The notes: a model not told the origin generated them from the letters alone. A DNA stretch of 64,000 nt from Bugula neritina (GCA_964035545.1 OZ037771.1:5946628-6010627), one strand, 5' to 3'; counted from the stretch's first letter, positions 1 through 56,000 are shown. Translations and numbers: made by a program.

Positions 1-9
1 GACGCTATG

Positions 10-115
10 CTAGATCCTATTTCTAGAGTATATAACAGACGTTCTACTAGACCTTCTCATCTCTAGAGTATATAATAGACACCGTGCTAGGCCTTCTTAT
101 TTCTAAAACCTTTCT
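10..115. repeat. About 37-40 bp tandem repeat at the left edge
   Basis: Nearly three copies of a unit containing CTAGAGTATATAACAGAC, starting at CTAG near 10, 47 and 87. It lies in gene A intron 21; 116-240 holds nothing I recognise. Confidence 0.6.
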
Positions 116-240
116 CTGCTTATACTAGTCTAAACACATAACTTGCTAACAACAACTAGAAACATTGACATACGAAACAGTATAAATGCACCAAAAAGTC
201 TCATCAAAAGTGCCCATCACAAAATATAACAGCCAAGTAC

Positions 241-19953
<19,713 letters not shown>

Positions 19954-22900
19954 CTCTGTAGACACAGCTTAGCCCAGCTCTGATCTCCTATCAAATAAGT
20001 TGTAATAATAATAAGTTGAGTAAGCAATGTCTGGATTCTAGAGGACGAAATATTACCCTGGGCTCATTAAAAATCTAAATTGAGTCTGGTTGGCCCCAAC
20101 ACCAGTCTGTTAACACAGAAAACACAAAGCAATATAAAACTAGAGGAGGGTCAACAGTGTTTTAAAACTTTAGTTGACCACAAATTATATGTCTGCCAAA
20201 ACTACAAAGTAGGCTTGACTTGATTTTATCAACTCTACACAGATTTCATCTTAGTTATGGTTTAACTGACTTTATTTTAAAAAATATACACGCAAAGCTT
20301 TGTATACTTTATCCACTGCACATATCACCCAAATGGGTGTTTCATTGCAGTATATAAACATATTATACTGTAGCACACAGCCTGCTTTTATTGCCAAACT
20401 TCTTTTTTGTGAGGCCACAGTCTTAGCTGACAGCTTTTGAAATACAGTAATAGAAATTACTTATATTCATCAGATAAACTTGGCAAGAGAGGTCATATTA
20501 AATGTGCCAATAATTCCTATTCAAAAAGAGGGTCACGATTTGGGTTCCTTTTCTCTAGGACCTTATCAGAAACCAGAGACTGACAGTCATCCATCATATT
20601 AATATAAACATTAGGCTTAAGGCCAGTGTGTGTATGTATATAAATATAACATGTGCTATTACGTGACAGGGGATAGATACTGTTTCAACAATTGAGCTAA
20701 TGATAGCTGGTATTCACCCAGACAAAATATTTTACACATAGATGAAATAGTTGCTAGACTTGTTTGGATACCAAATACTACTTATGAGGTTAAATTAACA
20801 CATCAAAATACATAATGAGAGAAAATATTTTCCAGATGTTATTGAAGCTATTAGATATATATTGGTAAATTTTTTGAACCCTGAAAACTTTTGGTTCAGA
20901 AGAGCTTTAAGAACTTGTGTTTTTGAGATAATGAACTTATAAATTTGAAAATGCAGCCTTGGTATCATAATATTATTTTGTGCTAATAGCTGATATAGCC
21001 TCATATCAGCTAAAAATGCAAGGTATATTTCTATTCATGGAAGCAATATAAAAAGAAAGTGGCAACAATGTCTTTTTTTAATTGGTCTGTAAATTAAAAA
21101 ACTTTTTGCAACACTTTTTATCTAGACTTTTTCTAATTTCTAAATTACTGCACCTACCTCAGCAACGGTTGTCATGGAAACAGCAAATTTATACGATAAT
21201 ATGTTTAATTGATCATAGGATAAGTTCAAGAGCAAAGTACCTAACTTTTGTCTTTTTTTCAGTTTTGCTCACTTTGAATCGAACTTTGAACTGACACCCA
21301 GAATTTTATTTTTAGTAAAACAAATGAGTGAATTTTATATATTTAAAAAACAAGTGTTGTTAGGTTATGTCAAGGTTACAAATAACTTGCATTTATTAAA
21401 AAAAACTGTGATAGATGTGCTTGAAACAATATAAACAATGAGTCAGAATATAATAATGCTTGCTTTCTTTTCTTGTTTGATTGATTCAATATTAATGCAG
21501 GGTAGGTGCAAATAACAATAGTCACAACTAAATATGTGAAAAATGCAAGCATCATGCTTACTAAGCAGCTTTTAAGGTGACCGTGAGTAACCAATCAAAA
21601 TTTAAATCACATGGTGCAGCAGGAATAAGATTACATGGCTATTCCAACAAAAGAAAACTCATATTACTATTAGTCTCAAAATTTAAATATAGCACCAGCA
21701 TGGCCACTCTAAACTCACAAGATAGTGCTAATGATAATCAGTATAGGTAACCATTATCATGCCATATCTATTCTCAACACAGCCACTATGATAATCGTTA
21801 CTATTTAAAATAGTTCTTAAATTTTGGCCTTAATATTTCCAAGCTCATTAGAAAAGTAAAACTGAATGATTAGGTTCAAGTCTAAGTTGTCATCACATTT
21901 TGATTTGACACACATCTGAGCAAGACAACAGACAATACCAATTATCATGTTCATGATCATGATACGGTAACACAAAACCCGATAGTTTGATGTAACCTAC
22001 TCTCACTCTGTAACTAGATTTAAGACTGAAACTAAGCTGTGCCTTCAGAGTTCAGACTTAAAGTTAAAAGTTTAGGAAAAATTTAATTCAAACTGCAGTG
22101 GTAATACAAGTAGTAGTACAATATGAGTATCATTACGAGTAATTGCAAAAAAATCAAAACTGAAGTCAGTCTAATACTAATAATAATACTAATAGTAATA
22201 GAAACAATAACACACATTCACATACTCATAGTTACATTGTCATCAGTCTTAGACTTAGTCATAACATTAAAGTAAAAATTGAAAATTAAACTATTTCTTA
22301 ATCAATGATGATCAAATTCAAATTTAATTTGAATTTTCAATATTAGGCCTGATGAATAAACCTTTTTCCAGGGCTAGTTTATAGCTAATTCTTAAAATTA
22401 CAGAATTTTATTAATTACTTACTCTTACTCTTAGTTTATTGCTCATAGTTATACTCTTAGTCTTACTAAATCTAATAACATTACTAGTATTAGTACTGAA
22501 TTTATTTGTAGTGCTAAATTAACTTGTAAAATCAATGCTTATCCCCAAGCTTTTAGCTGTAGTTATACTTAATCTTACACTTACAGTTATACAGATTGAG
22601 ATTATTTATAGTCATAATCACTGGTTAGCATTATGATTATCGTTTGATTATGATTGTCATCAATCATGATGAGCATCACCCAGTGGCCAGTCTTATAATG
22701 ATGATCTTGATTTAGCTTATCAATATCATAATGATGACGGTGGTCTATCACTCTATGAGCATGCGACCGTGCCATCATCATCATGATCATCATCATCATG
22801 CCTCACGGGCTCATGCATCACGAAAATTGCCATTGTGATTGTGATTACACTTTCGGTAAAATAAAAAGTAAAAGAAAAACTGAAAGTAAATTTAATGATT

Positions 22901-23755
22901 ATAATTATTAGAAAATTACCATTACTATTACTGTAACACTTACAGTTATACTAACAGTAAAACTAAATCAGCAAGTGTCCCGAGCTTCGGCCCATCGATG
23001 ATTATTATAAATATAAGCCTGCTGCAAGCGTTGCTATAAAATAATAGAATGTTCAACAAAAGCTAGCCTCTTGAGCTTTGACGGCCTTTCTTTTCATATA
23101 AAAACCGTAGAAAAAGCCGACAAAGATAAAAGTCGACTACTCTTAACTCACCATTCTTATGAGTTAGTGGCACAACTTTGAATAAAATTGTATAAATTTC
23201 ATGTTCAACATTTTTTGTACTTATAAAAAAATATTAATAGTTTTATCAAAATGTCACTTGGTTTGCAGCTTCTTTCTTTTTAATCAACTGAATTTTCACG
23301 TAGCAACAAGCCAAGACCAATGGGCACTCTGGTCAATGCCGGTTGACTACATTAATAGGGCTTAGGTGGTAATGCTGTACAACGATTAGCTTGATTTTAG
23401 GTAAAAATGGCACAGGTAATAATGACATAAATGGAAAAGTAGGTAAAATACCACAAGCTGATGCTAAATTTGGCCAAAACACAACCTCAAACTCCCTAAC
23501 CCCTAAAGATAGGTTTTAATGAAGACAATACCTAAACTTGGTATTACTTAGCTGTGCAAATTTTGAGGGTTTTGCAAGCCGTTATGGATATTTTGACCAT
23601 AGTTGCACTTTGTCAGTTTTAAGTCAAGTGACAGTTCCGTAAAAGTAAAATTTGAAAAAGTTTTGAGTACAAAATTAAGAAATGTCATAGCATATAAGCC
23701 AACTTACCTGCCTAGATAAATTTAGTAGCAATATAACATCTGTTTGGTGCCTGTT
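19954..23755. other. Intergenic DNA upstream of gene A
   Basis: AT-rich, with no coding exon, RNA gene or transposon end I can recognise apart from the degenerate tract at 22.1-22.96 kb. Gene A's promoter and any noncoding first exon should be in here or beyond the LINE. Confidence 0.6.
22100..22960. repeat. Degenerate short-word repeat tract (hexamer-like and ATG/ATC runs)
   Basis: Long stretch composed of six-base words such as AGTTAT, CTTACA, AGTAAA and TACTCT in loose succession, with an ATGATGATCATC-type section at 22620-22800. No coding potential. Similar texture occurs at 54590-55620. Confidence 0.5.
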
Positions 23756-23765
23756 ACAATGTATA

Positions 23766-26700
23766 GGTCAGGTCAGGTCAGGATCTAATAACCTGCTACT
23801 GGTACCATGTAATCCAGTACCACCTGTTTCATGGTCGAGCCGCTGGCGACTAAACCAGTGTACACCCGCTGCCTTGCGGGATGTGTTTCAAATAAACACA
23901 AAGGCTATGGGAGGTGGTCCCTATACAAACGCAACGGGTCTGTGAACACTCGTCAGGAAACTGAAAGGGCGAATGAATTCCATGAATCAACGGCCATTCA
24001 CTGCAACTAGGCATGTTTTCCAGTCGTCGAGGCTCCCTTGCCACTGGATCCATACATGCTTAGCCAAGCTTACAGAGTATCGTTTCGTGCGACAATGCTC
24101 TATACCACGCACAGCTTCTGCTTGCAACCCTCCTCAAGCCCTGCGGCGATTGGGGCGTAGCGATGGGAACAGGGAAGTGAAGCCTGGAAGTTTCCAGTTA
24201 CAAACCAGCACGTAGGCGGTAGAGATTTATCAGTCGCTCAACTTAGGACAGGGAGCAGTATGGTTGTTCGGTAGTGATCTCTATGACTGAGCAGTCCTTT
24301 TTAGGACCCACTCTGCTCACCTCAATCAGAGGAGAGGGCTAGAAAAGGTGCCCCAAACATAGTCTGCTCCCAACTCAACCTGGCTGGATTACCGCGTCCA
24401 GCGGGTTCACCTCTTTGCGGTCAGAAAATACAAATGAACATAGCAACCTGGAATGTACGGACAATGATGGACAATGATAAATCAAACAGACCTGAGAGAA
24501 GAACGGCTTTCATAGCTCGTGAACTCAGAAGACTAAATGTAGACATAGCAGCCCTTCAGGAAACTCGCTTAGCTGATGAAGGGCAGCTCACGGAAATTGG
24601 TGGTGGGTACACTTTTTTCTGGAGAGGGAAACCAGCTGATGAACAGAGAGTTCATGGGGTTGGTTTCGCTATCAAGAATGAGGTTGTGAGGAAACTCGAC
24701 CAGCTACCAGTGGGAATCAACGACAGGATGATGACTCTCCAACTAAACCTACGCCGCAACAGGAAAGCAACATTGATCTCAGCATATGCACCGACATTGC
24801 TTGCTGATCATCAGGAAAAGGAGCAGTTCTACTCCAATCTAGATATGGTTCTATCAGGGATCCCCAAGAGTGCGAAAATCATGGTCCTTGGAGATTTTAA
24901 TGCTCGGGTTGGAAAAGATCACCATGTGTGGAAAAAGATAATTGGTAAAGATGGGACTGGGAAGCTAAATAGCAATGGGGAAATGCTGCTCACCAAATGT
25001 GCTGAACACTCCTTGGTAATCACAAACACTCTTTTTAGACAGAAAGACCGACGCAAGACCTCATGGAGACATCCCAGATCTGGCCACTGGCACCTTATCG
25101 ACTACATCATTGTCAAACAACGGGATGTGCAGGATGTGCGTATAACCCGAGCTATGGACCTATCTGATGCTTGCTGGACAGACCATCGACTGATTCTGGC
25201 AAAAATGAACATATGTATTCATCCAAAACAAATGAACAGGAAAAGAAAGCAGACAAAAATAAATCTATCGCTGCTCAACCAGCCAGAAATAAAGCAGGGC
25301 TTCCAAAGTGAGCTCACAGAGAATATCCAAGATATTGATGTAAATTCTACTCATGGCAGCTGGGAAGTTCTGAGAGATTCGATCTTGAAAACATGCCACT
25401 CAACCCTGGGTAAACCAGAACGAAAACATGAAGATTGGTTTGATGACAACGAACAAGAAATAAACGAGCTCATGAAGGAGAAACGCCATGCTTTCAGCTT
25501 ATGGCACCAAGACTATAGAAATGTGGAAAAAAGGGAACATTATCATAAAATGAGAGGGAAAGTACAGGCGAGAATAAGGACAATAAAAAATGACTGGTGG
25601 ATCCGAAAATCTGAGGAACTTCAGAGACTTGCTGAGACAAACAGTAGCAAAGAGTTCTTTTCCGCTACGAAGAGATTGTATGGCCCAATTTTTGGAGGAT
25701 GTGGGCCAATAGCTTCCAAAGATGGTTCCACAATACATAAGGGGAAAGATGAGATCAAGGGCAGATGGGCTGAACATTTCTCAGAGCTGCTTAACCAAGA
25801 CACTATGGTGGATGAGAAGACCTTAGAATGTCTGCCACAACTGTCAATACTGACCCACCTAGCCGAACCCCCAACGATTGACGAACTTGAGAAAGCATTA
25901 TACATGACTAAGTCAGGAAAAGCTGCCGGACCGGATGGAATACCTGGAGAAATTTTTAAAGGTGGTGGGCTAGAATTGAACAGAAAATTGCTGGAACTCT
26001 TTCAGCTGATTTGGGAAAAAGAATCACTTCATCCTGATCTGAAGGATGCTAATATTGTAACTCTTTACAAGAAGGGTAACAGAGCCGATTGTGGAAACTA
26101 TAGGGGTATCTCTCTGCTATCCATTGCTGGAAAGCTTCTGGCGAGAATAGTTAGTTTTAGACTTGGCCAATTGACAGAGAGATGCCTACCAGAGAGCCAA
26201 TGTGGCTTCAGACCTTACCGAGGAACTGTGGATATGATTTTTGCTGCTCGGCAGATTCAAGAAAAATGCCTAGAGCAGCATCGTGATCTGTTTATGGCAT
26301 TCATCGATCTAAAGAAAGCCTTTGACACAGTTCACAGACCAACGCTGTGGAAAGTGCTAGGCAAGATTGGATGCCCCGACAAATTAGTTACCATCATTCG
26401 CATCTTACATGATGACATGAAGGCATCAGTATTAGTTGATGGAGACCACTCTAAGGAGTTTCCTGTGAACACAGGAGTAAAACAGGGATGTGTGATAGCA
26501 CCTACATTGTTCTCGATTTTCCTCACTGCTGTACTTCAACTAGTGAGTGAATGTATGCCATCTGGAGTAAGAATCAGATATAGATTTAATGATATTTTCA
26601 ATGTCAGACGTCTCAGAGCTAAGACGAAGACAGCTACCGAGGCTATCCATGAACTGCAGTATGCTGATGATAACATGATCATGGCTCATTCCGAGGAGGA

Positions 26701-27729
26701 ACTTCAACTTGCTCTCACAGCATTCAATACAGCATACACCTCTCTTGGTCTAACACTCAATGCCAAGAAGACGCAAGTAATGTACCAACCACACCCGAAT
26801 ACTGAAAGACATGAGGATTTTTCCCTCAAGGTGGGAGACCAAATATTAGACCAAGTCACTACCTTCAACTATTTAGGTAGCTGCCTATCCTCTAAAGCAA
26901 ACATTGATGCTGAAATAAACCGAAGACTCCAGGCCGCCAGCTCCGCATTTGGGAGGCTGCAAACACGCGTTTTCAACAACAAGGATATATACAGACAGAC
27001 CAAACTAAAAGTATACAAAGCCATTGTTCTCCCGACACTACTTTATGCCTCTGAAACTTGGGTAACCTACAGCCACAACCTGCTGTCCCTCGAGAAATTT
27101 CACAACCGCAGTCTCAGGCGAATCCTCGGAGTCAAATGGCAAGACAGGCAGACTACTAACAGTGTCCTCGATAAAGCTCAAACTACAAGTATTACTACCA
27201 TGATTGTGAAGAGACAACTGAAGTGGTCTGGCCATGTGGTAAGAATGGATGATAACCGGCTACCAAAAAAGATCATGTACTCTGAGCTGAACACTGGAAA
27301 TCGCTCACAGGGTGGTCAGAGAAAAAGGTATAAAGACACTCTACACGAGAGCCTTAAGCAGTGTTTCATTCGACCACAGACCTGGGAAGTTCAGGCCTTG
27401 GACAGAAAAAATTGGAGAACTGTTGTGCATCAAGGGACAGCGATTTTTGAACAACAACAACGCCAAAAACGAGAGCACAAACGGTTGTTAAGGAAAAGCA
27501 GGGAGTTATGCTCTGTTACACACCCACCAGTGACTGACTCTAGTAACATTTGTCCTCACTGTGGCAAATTATGCCGATCTCGAATTGGGCTTGTGAGTCA
27601 CCTCAGAACTCACAACCTCTAGTAGGATTTTTACGGATTTTCGAATTGGAACGGATTACGGATCACGGCACAGACCAGGGCTTGCAAGCAGACATCATAC
27701 TCGTCACACGAGGGATTGCTGACAGACAG
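23766..27729 (+). mobile_element. Near full-length LINE insertion with 10-bp target-site duplication
   Basis: The element starts with three GGTCA repeats (23766 on), has a 5' region of about 670 bp that is richer in GC than the surrounding DNA, then the ORF, a short 3' region and ends in a (GACA)n tract. The 10-mer ACAATGTATA occurs immediately before (23756-23765) and after (27730-27739) the element, which fits a target-site duplication; the last AC may partly belong to the GACA tail. A short tandem-repeat tail instead of poly-A is typical of RTE and L2-like elements. Confidence 0.85.
24434..27622 (+). CDS. LINE ORF: apurinic endonuclease / reverse transcriptase with C-terminal C2H2 finger
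   Basis: A single 1062-residue ORF of a non-LTR retrotransposon. The N-terminal APE-type endonuclease shows TWNVRT (5-10), LQETR (41-45), GDFNARVG (153-160) and WTDHRL (248-253). The reverse transcriptase has GPDGIPGEIFK, NYRGISLLS, the FIDLKKAFD block near residue 623 and the catalytic YADD near 743. The extreme C-terminus is CPHCGK...SHLRTH, a C2H2-like finger with Cys1040, Cys1043, His1056 and His1060. The frame has no stop or frameshift, so the copy is young and potentially mobile. Clade is uncertain: RTE-like by general appearance, but I cannot separate it from neighbouring clades without a tree. It lies opposite in strand to the ABCC genes and between them. Confidence 0.95.
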   Translation: MNIATWNVRTMMDNDKSNRPERRTAFIARELRRLNVDIAALQETRLADEGQLTEIGGGYTFFWRGKPADEQRVHGVGFAIKNEVVRKLDQLPVGINDRMMTLQLNLRRNRKATLISAYAPTLLADHQEKEQFYSNLDMVLSGIPKSAKIMVLGDFNARVGKDHHVWKKIIGKDGTGKLNSNGEMLLTKCAEHSLVITNTLFRQKDRRKTSWRHPRSGHWHLIDYIIVKQRDVQDVRITRAMDLSDACWTDHRLILAKMNICIHPKQMNRKRKQTKINLSLLNQPEIKQGFQSELTENIQDIDVNSTHGSWEVLRDSILKTCHSTLGKPERKHEDWFDDNEQEINELMKEKRHAFSLWHQDYRNVEKREHYHKMRGKVQARIRTIKNDWWIRKSEELQRLAETNSSKEFFSATKRLYGPIFGGCGPIASKDGSTIHKGKDEIKGRWAEHFSELLNQDTMVDEKTLECLPQLSILTHLAEPPTIDELEKALYMTKSGKAAGPDGIPGEIFKGGGLELNRKLLELFQLIWEKESLHPDLKDANIVTLYKKGNRADCGNYRGISLLSIAGKLLARIVSFRLGQLTERCLPESQCGFRPYRGTVDMIFAARQIQEKCLEQHRDLFMAFIDLKKAFDTVHRPTLWKVLGKIGCPDKLVTIIRILHDDMKASVLVDGDHSKEFPVNTGVKQGCVIAPTLFSIFLTAVLQLVSECMPSGVRIRYRFNDIFNVRRLRAKTKTATEAIHELQYADDNMIMAHSEEELQLALTAFNTAYTSLGLTLNAKKTQVMYQPHPNTERHEDFSLKVGDQILDQVTTFNYLGSCLSSKANIDAEINRRLQAASSAFGRLQTRVFNNKDIYRQTKLKVYKAIVLPTLLYASETWVTYSHNLLSLEKFHNRSLRRILGVKWQDRQTTNSVLDKAQTTSITTMIVKRQLKWSGHVVRMDDNRLPKKIMYSELNTGNRSQGGQRKRYKDTLHESLKQCFIRPQTWEVQALDRKNWRTVVHQGTAIFEQQQRQKREHKRLLRKSRELCSVTHPPVTDSSNICPHCGKLCRSRIGLVSHLRTHNL

Positions 27730-27739
27730 ACAATGTATA

Positions 27740-29337
27740 TTTTATTATATTTCAAATTTGATGTACAAGTTGCACTGACTTTATTTGTGGCTTAAAATAC
27801 TATTTTATTACATATCATTGAAAAATATTCTTACAGGATATTAGAGTATATAGTCTACAAAACATTTAAATAATATATCCTAATAAATTTCAAAGAGAAA
27901 AAAAATTGGACAAAAATAACTGTAGCGTCGCCACTAACTATAGATGAGTTGTACTGGTGTTGGTTTTCGTAACTTTATTTTTACGTATTCCAACTGCCGT
28001 AAGAAACTGTAAAAGTAGGTTATTGATATATGCAACTATAACAGGTTTTTAAAATAAAACAAACAGAAATTATTTATGAAATTGTAAAATATTCAAACAT
28101 ATATATATATCTTGAATTAATCACCTCTTGCCTTCTTTTAGTGGCTAGCTAGGTTAAGTTTGTTTCTATGAAACGGTATTACAGGTCTACTAAAAAATAT
28201 CAAACTATAATAAAAATGACATTAAGTGATAACTGCAATTAGACAAATGTTAAGACAATCAGTAAGAATGAATGTATAGCCCATAGATAGGGATTAAAAC
28301 TTATATTCAATGTTCACTTAAATTAGTAGCTGCATTAAACTACTGTAAGTGTAAAAATAAGGTTTTAACTGCCAATTAGAATATTATCCAGTGATAAACT
28401 AATCAATCACTGGAGAGCTTGCCTTAAGAATTTGTAATTTTGTGAGAAATCTATTATGAAGTAAACACATAGCCATAAATTCTATCATGCACTGACCACA
28501 CTGGCATTCTAAAAATTGTCAAACTTATAAACATGTTAAATAAACCAAATAGTTATTCTTATAGTTGAAATAGATAAAAATACTTAAGGAAAGCTTCAAA
28601 TTATTACAAATACTGAAGAACAAAACTAACCTGTGTCTCTTTAAGTTAATTCCAATTTAAATTCACTTGTATTTCATTAATTATATCATTTAAAACTGAT
28701 GTTATTGATGTAATAAGCTTGCATCGCTAGCGCGCTACTATTCCACTAACTGTAGGGTCAACGTCTGCACTCAAACATCCGGGCTGCCTAAGCGTAACGC
28801 CACAGCCAATGAGCGAGAGCGTGCTGTTATCTAATTAATGAATTTACAACTAGCAGTCGTTGCGTAGGCGAGAATCACGTGATGCGATAACCTATTTGAG
28901 TGGAACGTTGTGCTAAACGCAACGCTGAATGCTAGATTAACTATTATGTATTCATTACACTACATTACTTTTACTGCTTGAATTAATTATGTTCAGTGCT
29001 AACTTTACAATAACCTTTATAGTCTGAAATATAAATTTCACTTTGATTTTATTAAGTAAAACTAATTGGTCATTATGCAGAACAGATTAGTAAAACAAAA
29101 ATCATAAAATAAAAACATACAACCATATAGAAATATTAAACCCAGCAAGAGAACTTGTTTGTCATGAAATAATTGCAAATAATTGTTAAACTAACTAACT
29201 AAACACATGAGAAGAATCACTCATCAAACATAATCACAGCTGATGTGTAAATAAGACTAATTTACAATATGAAGTCTTCACCCTGACGCAAAATTTGAAT
29301 AATTGAAAATCTTTACCACTAATAAAATATAAAACAA
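27740..29337. other. Intergenic DNA between the LINE and gene B
   Basis: AT-rich and without recognisable genes; only the CpG-rich patch at 28.73-28.94 kb stands out. Confidence 0.6.
28725..28935. promoter_or_regulatory. CpG-rich patch in AT-rich intergenic DNA
   Basis: About 210 bp with many CpGs (CTAGCGCGCT, TAAGCGTAACG, CGTTGCGTAGGCG), a CCAAT in GCCAATGAG and a CACGTG E-box. Could be a promoter or enhancer of an unseen transcript, or a piece of an old element. No ORF starts here convincingly. Confidence 0.25.
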
Positions 29338-29343
29338 TTTATT
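29338..29343 (-). terminator. Candidate polyadenylation signal of gene B
   Basis: AATAAA on the minus strand begins about 14 nt after the gene B stop codon (29357-29359). If used, the 3' UTR would be only a few tens of bases. Other AT-rich hexamers follow further downstream, so this is a candidate only. Confidence 0.4.
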
Positions 29344-29356
29344 TGAGTACAGCCAA

Positions 29357-52954
<23,598 letters not shown>

Positions 52955-53159
52955 CTTTTCAATTGTTCACCTTTAAATAAAACTTAAGGTTACGTGTTTT
53001 TTGCAAAAGTTACCAAAATTAAGGCCGGTCAAATTCAATAGAAATACATGACTAAATTTGTAAAATTACACGTGTTTTGAGTCTTGTGAAAGCGATTTTG
53101 TTGTCGAGTAAATATGTAACTTTTAACTTACAATCCATGTATTCTACAACTTATATATT

Positions 53160-53655
53160 CTACAATATAGCCAAACGAAAGTGCCCTAAAACTTCATAAT
53201 TTTTCAAATATTATTTAGCTTTCCATAATTCCTTTTTACCCTCTATTTTTCCCATGCAAAGTATTATCAGCATGGCCTAAGTTGTTAAAAGATGTACAAC
53301 ACATCAGGTGGTAGAAAACTTTAAATGTGTCTGATATGTGATTATAGGCAAAACATTTAAGTAGAATGTAGATATTGCTTTGCAAAATTCCTTATCACCG
53401 GTGCTACTATGCTTACATCATTCCATTCACTTCTGGTTATCCAATCAAAGTTGGGCACAAAGCTAGGAATGACTGTGTAAACTCTATCAAGTTTTATCTC
53501 ATTAAAATATCTTGATGCTTGTCCAACTATAAATTGCACACTGGACAGAGGTTAGTAAATAGAACAGGCATCCTTTGTGTACCAAATGCCATCATGAATG
53601 TCTAAGGGTTTAATAAAAGCTAATATATAAAATTTGAAGGAAGAGAAAGCAGACT
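53160..53655. repeat. Dispersed repeat, copy 2 (upstream of gene B)
   Basis: Second copy of the element at 48972-49492, diverged by many substitutions and small indels. It lies just 5' of gene B exon 1. Confidence 0.75.
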
Positions 53656-54589
53656 TGGGAGGTTATCTGCAACTTTTCTGACAGTTTATGACAAAACTTA
53701 AAAAACACAGCAGCACAGTTAAACCTTCGAGCTGTTTATTAATGTGTTTGAGACTATGATAAATGCTGCCACTAATGGGGACCACATTTGAAGTATCGAG
53801 ACACTGTGAATTGTATCACTGTACAGTATGGAAAGTCTTAATAATTGATGACAAATATGAAACTTGAATAAATCTGATGTTGAAAACTAATCTTCTCCTA
53901 AATTTACCACAAGAGGAAGAAGGGGGTAGGATTGCCTGGTAATTCAACTACACAGTCGCAATGTGAAACTATTTTCACTTTAGATTACAGTGAGCTGTAA
54001 CTATAATTTTGTAGCTCAAAAACATGCCATGAGCTGTCAGATTATGTACAATGTAGTGTAATACACTGTAGATAAGGAGCCCAAAGTTAGCTTTGCAGCT
54101 GTTATAATTCACTGAAGCCATTGCCAAGTAACCTCACTCTACTTTGACTTAACAATGGGTCAGTTTAATTTACTTGCATATGCCCTTCCCTCCACTTGAA
54201 ATACCATATCGAATTTACTAAATTTGAATTTTGCTAAAACTTACAAAAGCTCCAGTTAGTAGAATTTATTGAAAATATCACATCATAAATGGGCGTTAAA
54301 CCCTTACACGACTTAGCTGTTTATTAGAGTAAGGTTTAGCAGAATGGTTAATAATTATTAACTGCTATTTTTTTTATTTGAAATTGCCTTTTTAGAGAAA
54401 AATGTTTGGCGAAAATGTGGACAGCCAAAACATGCTAAAATTAAAAGCACTCAGCACTGTGCCATAGTAATGGAATACCAATACTGAGCCTTGTAGTATC
54501 AGTTATACTGACTGATGTTCATAGCAATACACTTAGTTGTTATATTTGAGAGGGTTTTACAGTAATACCTATTTGATACACCACAATAA

Positions 54590-55620
54590 CAGCAATGATA
54601 AATGAGAATATTGATATTGAGAGCCATTATTAATATAAGCAATTATAGTTATTTTACAACAATTAGTATTACTATAACTATGTGAATGACAAAGGAGACA
54701 TTTACATTAAACCCAAAAGTAAATGCAAACTAATATAAAATTATGGCTATATTTATAGCATATAAATAATAATCATATATTTTTATCATTATAATAATTA
54801 ATAATATTACAGATTATCATAATATAATTAAATTCAATATCAGATTAAAGTAAACTTAATGTTATCAGATAATATCACTTACAATCTTAATTACAATGTC
54901 ATTATCATTATGATTATCATCAAAATGTACATTTCCATATTCTTACTCAAGTCACATACTGATGATATTAATAGTAATACAAAAAATACAATAGTGAATA
55001 AAATATCATTATTATGGTCATTATAGAAGCACACTGATACTGTTACTATAACTATGCTTATATTTATTAATATTATTATTATTATTATTATCATACGTAT
55101 GGCTTTAAGTTAATATTAATATAACTAATCATAATTTTAATCACATTTCAATAATAATGACCATCACTACGATTATGAGTAGCATAAAATTAAATAGAAG
55201 CTATAATAATAATTATACTTATTCTTATTACTACTTGTTGTTGCAAATTATTCAATATATTTATTATTGATAAAATGATTTAAATTAATTTACTTTTACT
55301 TTTTGATTTAGTTTTAGTGATACTATCAGCATCTGTCTAACTCTATGACTATGAGTATGAGTATCACTGATACTAATATTCAGACCTAGAGACAAATTGA
55401 GATTCAAATTGAGATACTCATACCCATAATGATAATCTCACTGATACTGACTTACAGTTACAACTTACTGTGATAGTCAATGACTTAAAGTTAATCACTG
55501 AATGAGTGAACTTGAAAGTCAAAGTGAAAGTGAAACTGAATGTAATACTTATAGTTATAGTTATGTTATACTCATAGTCTCATACTGATAGTCAGATTTA
55601 TTTTAATTTTTATATTACGT
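54590..55620. repeat. Degenerate short-word repeat tract, second occurrence
   Basis: ATTATTATTATC-type runs to about 55110, then words of six such as AGTCAA AGTGAA AGTGAA and TAGTTATAGTTATG. Resembles 22100-22960 in texture. It lies upstream of gene B. Confidence 0.5.
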
Positions 55621-55779
55621 CAAATAAACTGAAACGTTATTGAATATTGACCAAATAGTAATATATTTATTGTTAGCCTACTGCAACTGTCTTGTGTTAT
55701 GTCTGGTGTGTCATCATCATGTGAATGAGTATGACTATCACAAACGCTAAGAAGAATATCGGTAGAAGCAGCACCAAGT

Positions 55780-56000
55780 TGGGAATGACTGGGTACAGTC
55801 TTTTTAATGATGCACATCGGTACACCTGCAAGACTATTTCTTCCGTTTGAACTAATGCATTTAGTGACCGCCATTTCGGTGCTGTTTTAAGCGATTGCTT
55901 TTTCTATTAAGGGCACGTGAGTGACAGCCACTGAACTGAAACTATAGTTCAATGGTGACAACTTTTAGAGCTGATTGGCTTACGGTGTGTTTGTTTAAAT
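55780..56000 (-). promoter_or_regulatory. Possible gene B promoter and 5' exon
   Basis: Minus-strand reading has a CCAAT (rc of ATTGG at 55974-55978) and a YY1-like AAATGGCGGTC (55868 on), followed by a plausible noncoding or short-ORF exon ending GCAG|GTGTAC at 55826. The ATG in this exon (MAVTKCISS...) is not in frame with gene B exon 1, so it would be 5' UTR or an upstream ORF. The 2.9 kb between here and exon 1 would be an intron. Confidence 0.25.

Noticed and set aside
55620-55874. An 84-aa minus-strand ORF starting MAVTKCISS
   Set aside because: No recognisable protein, and it is not in frame with gene B exon 1; kept only as a possible 5' exon.
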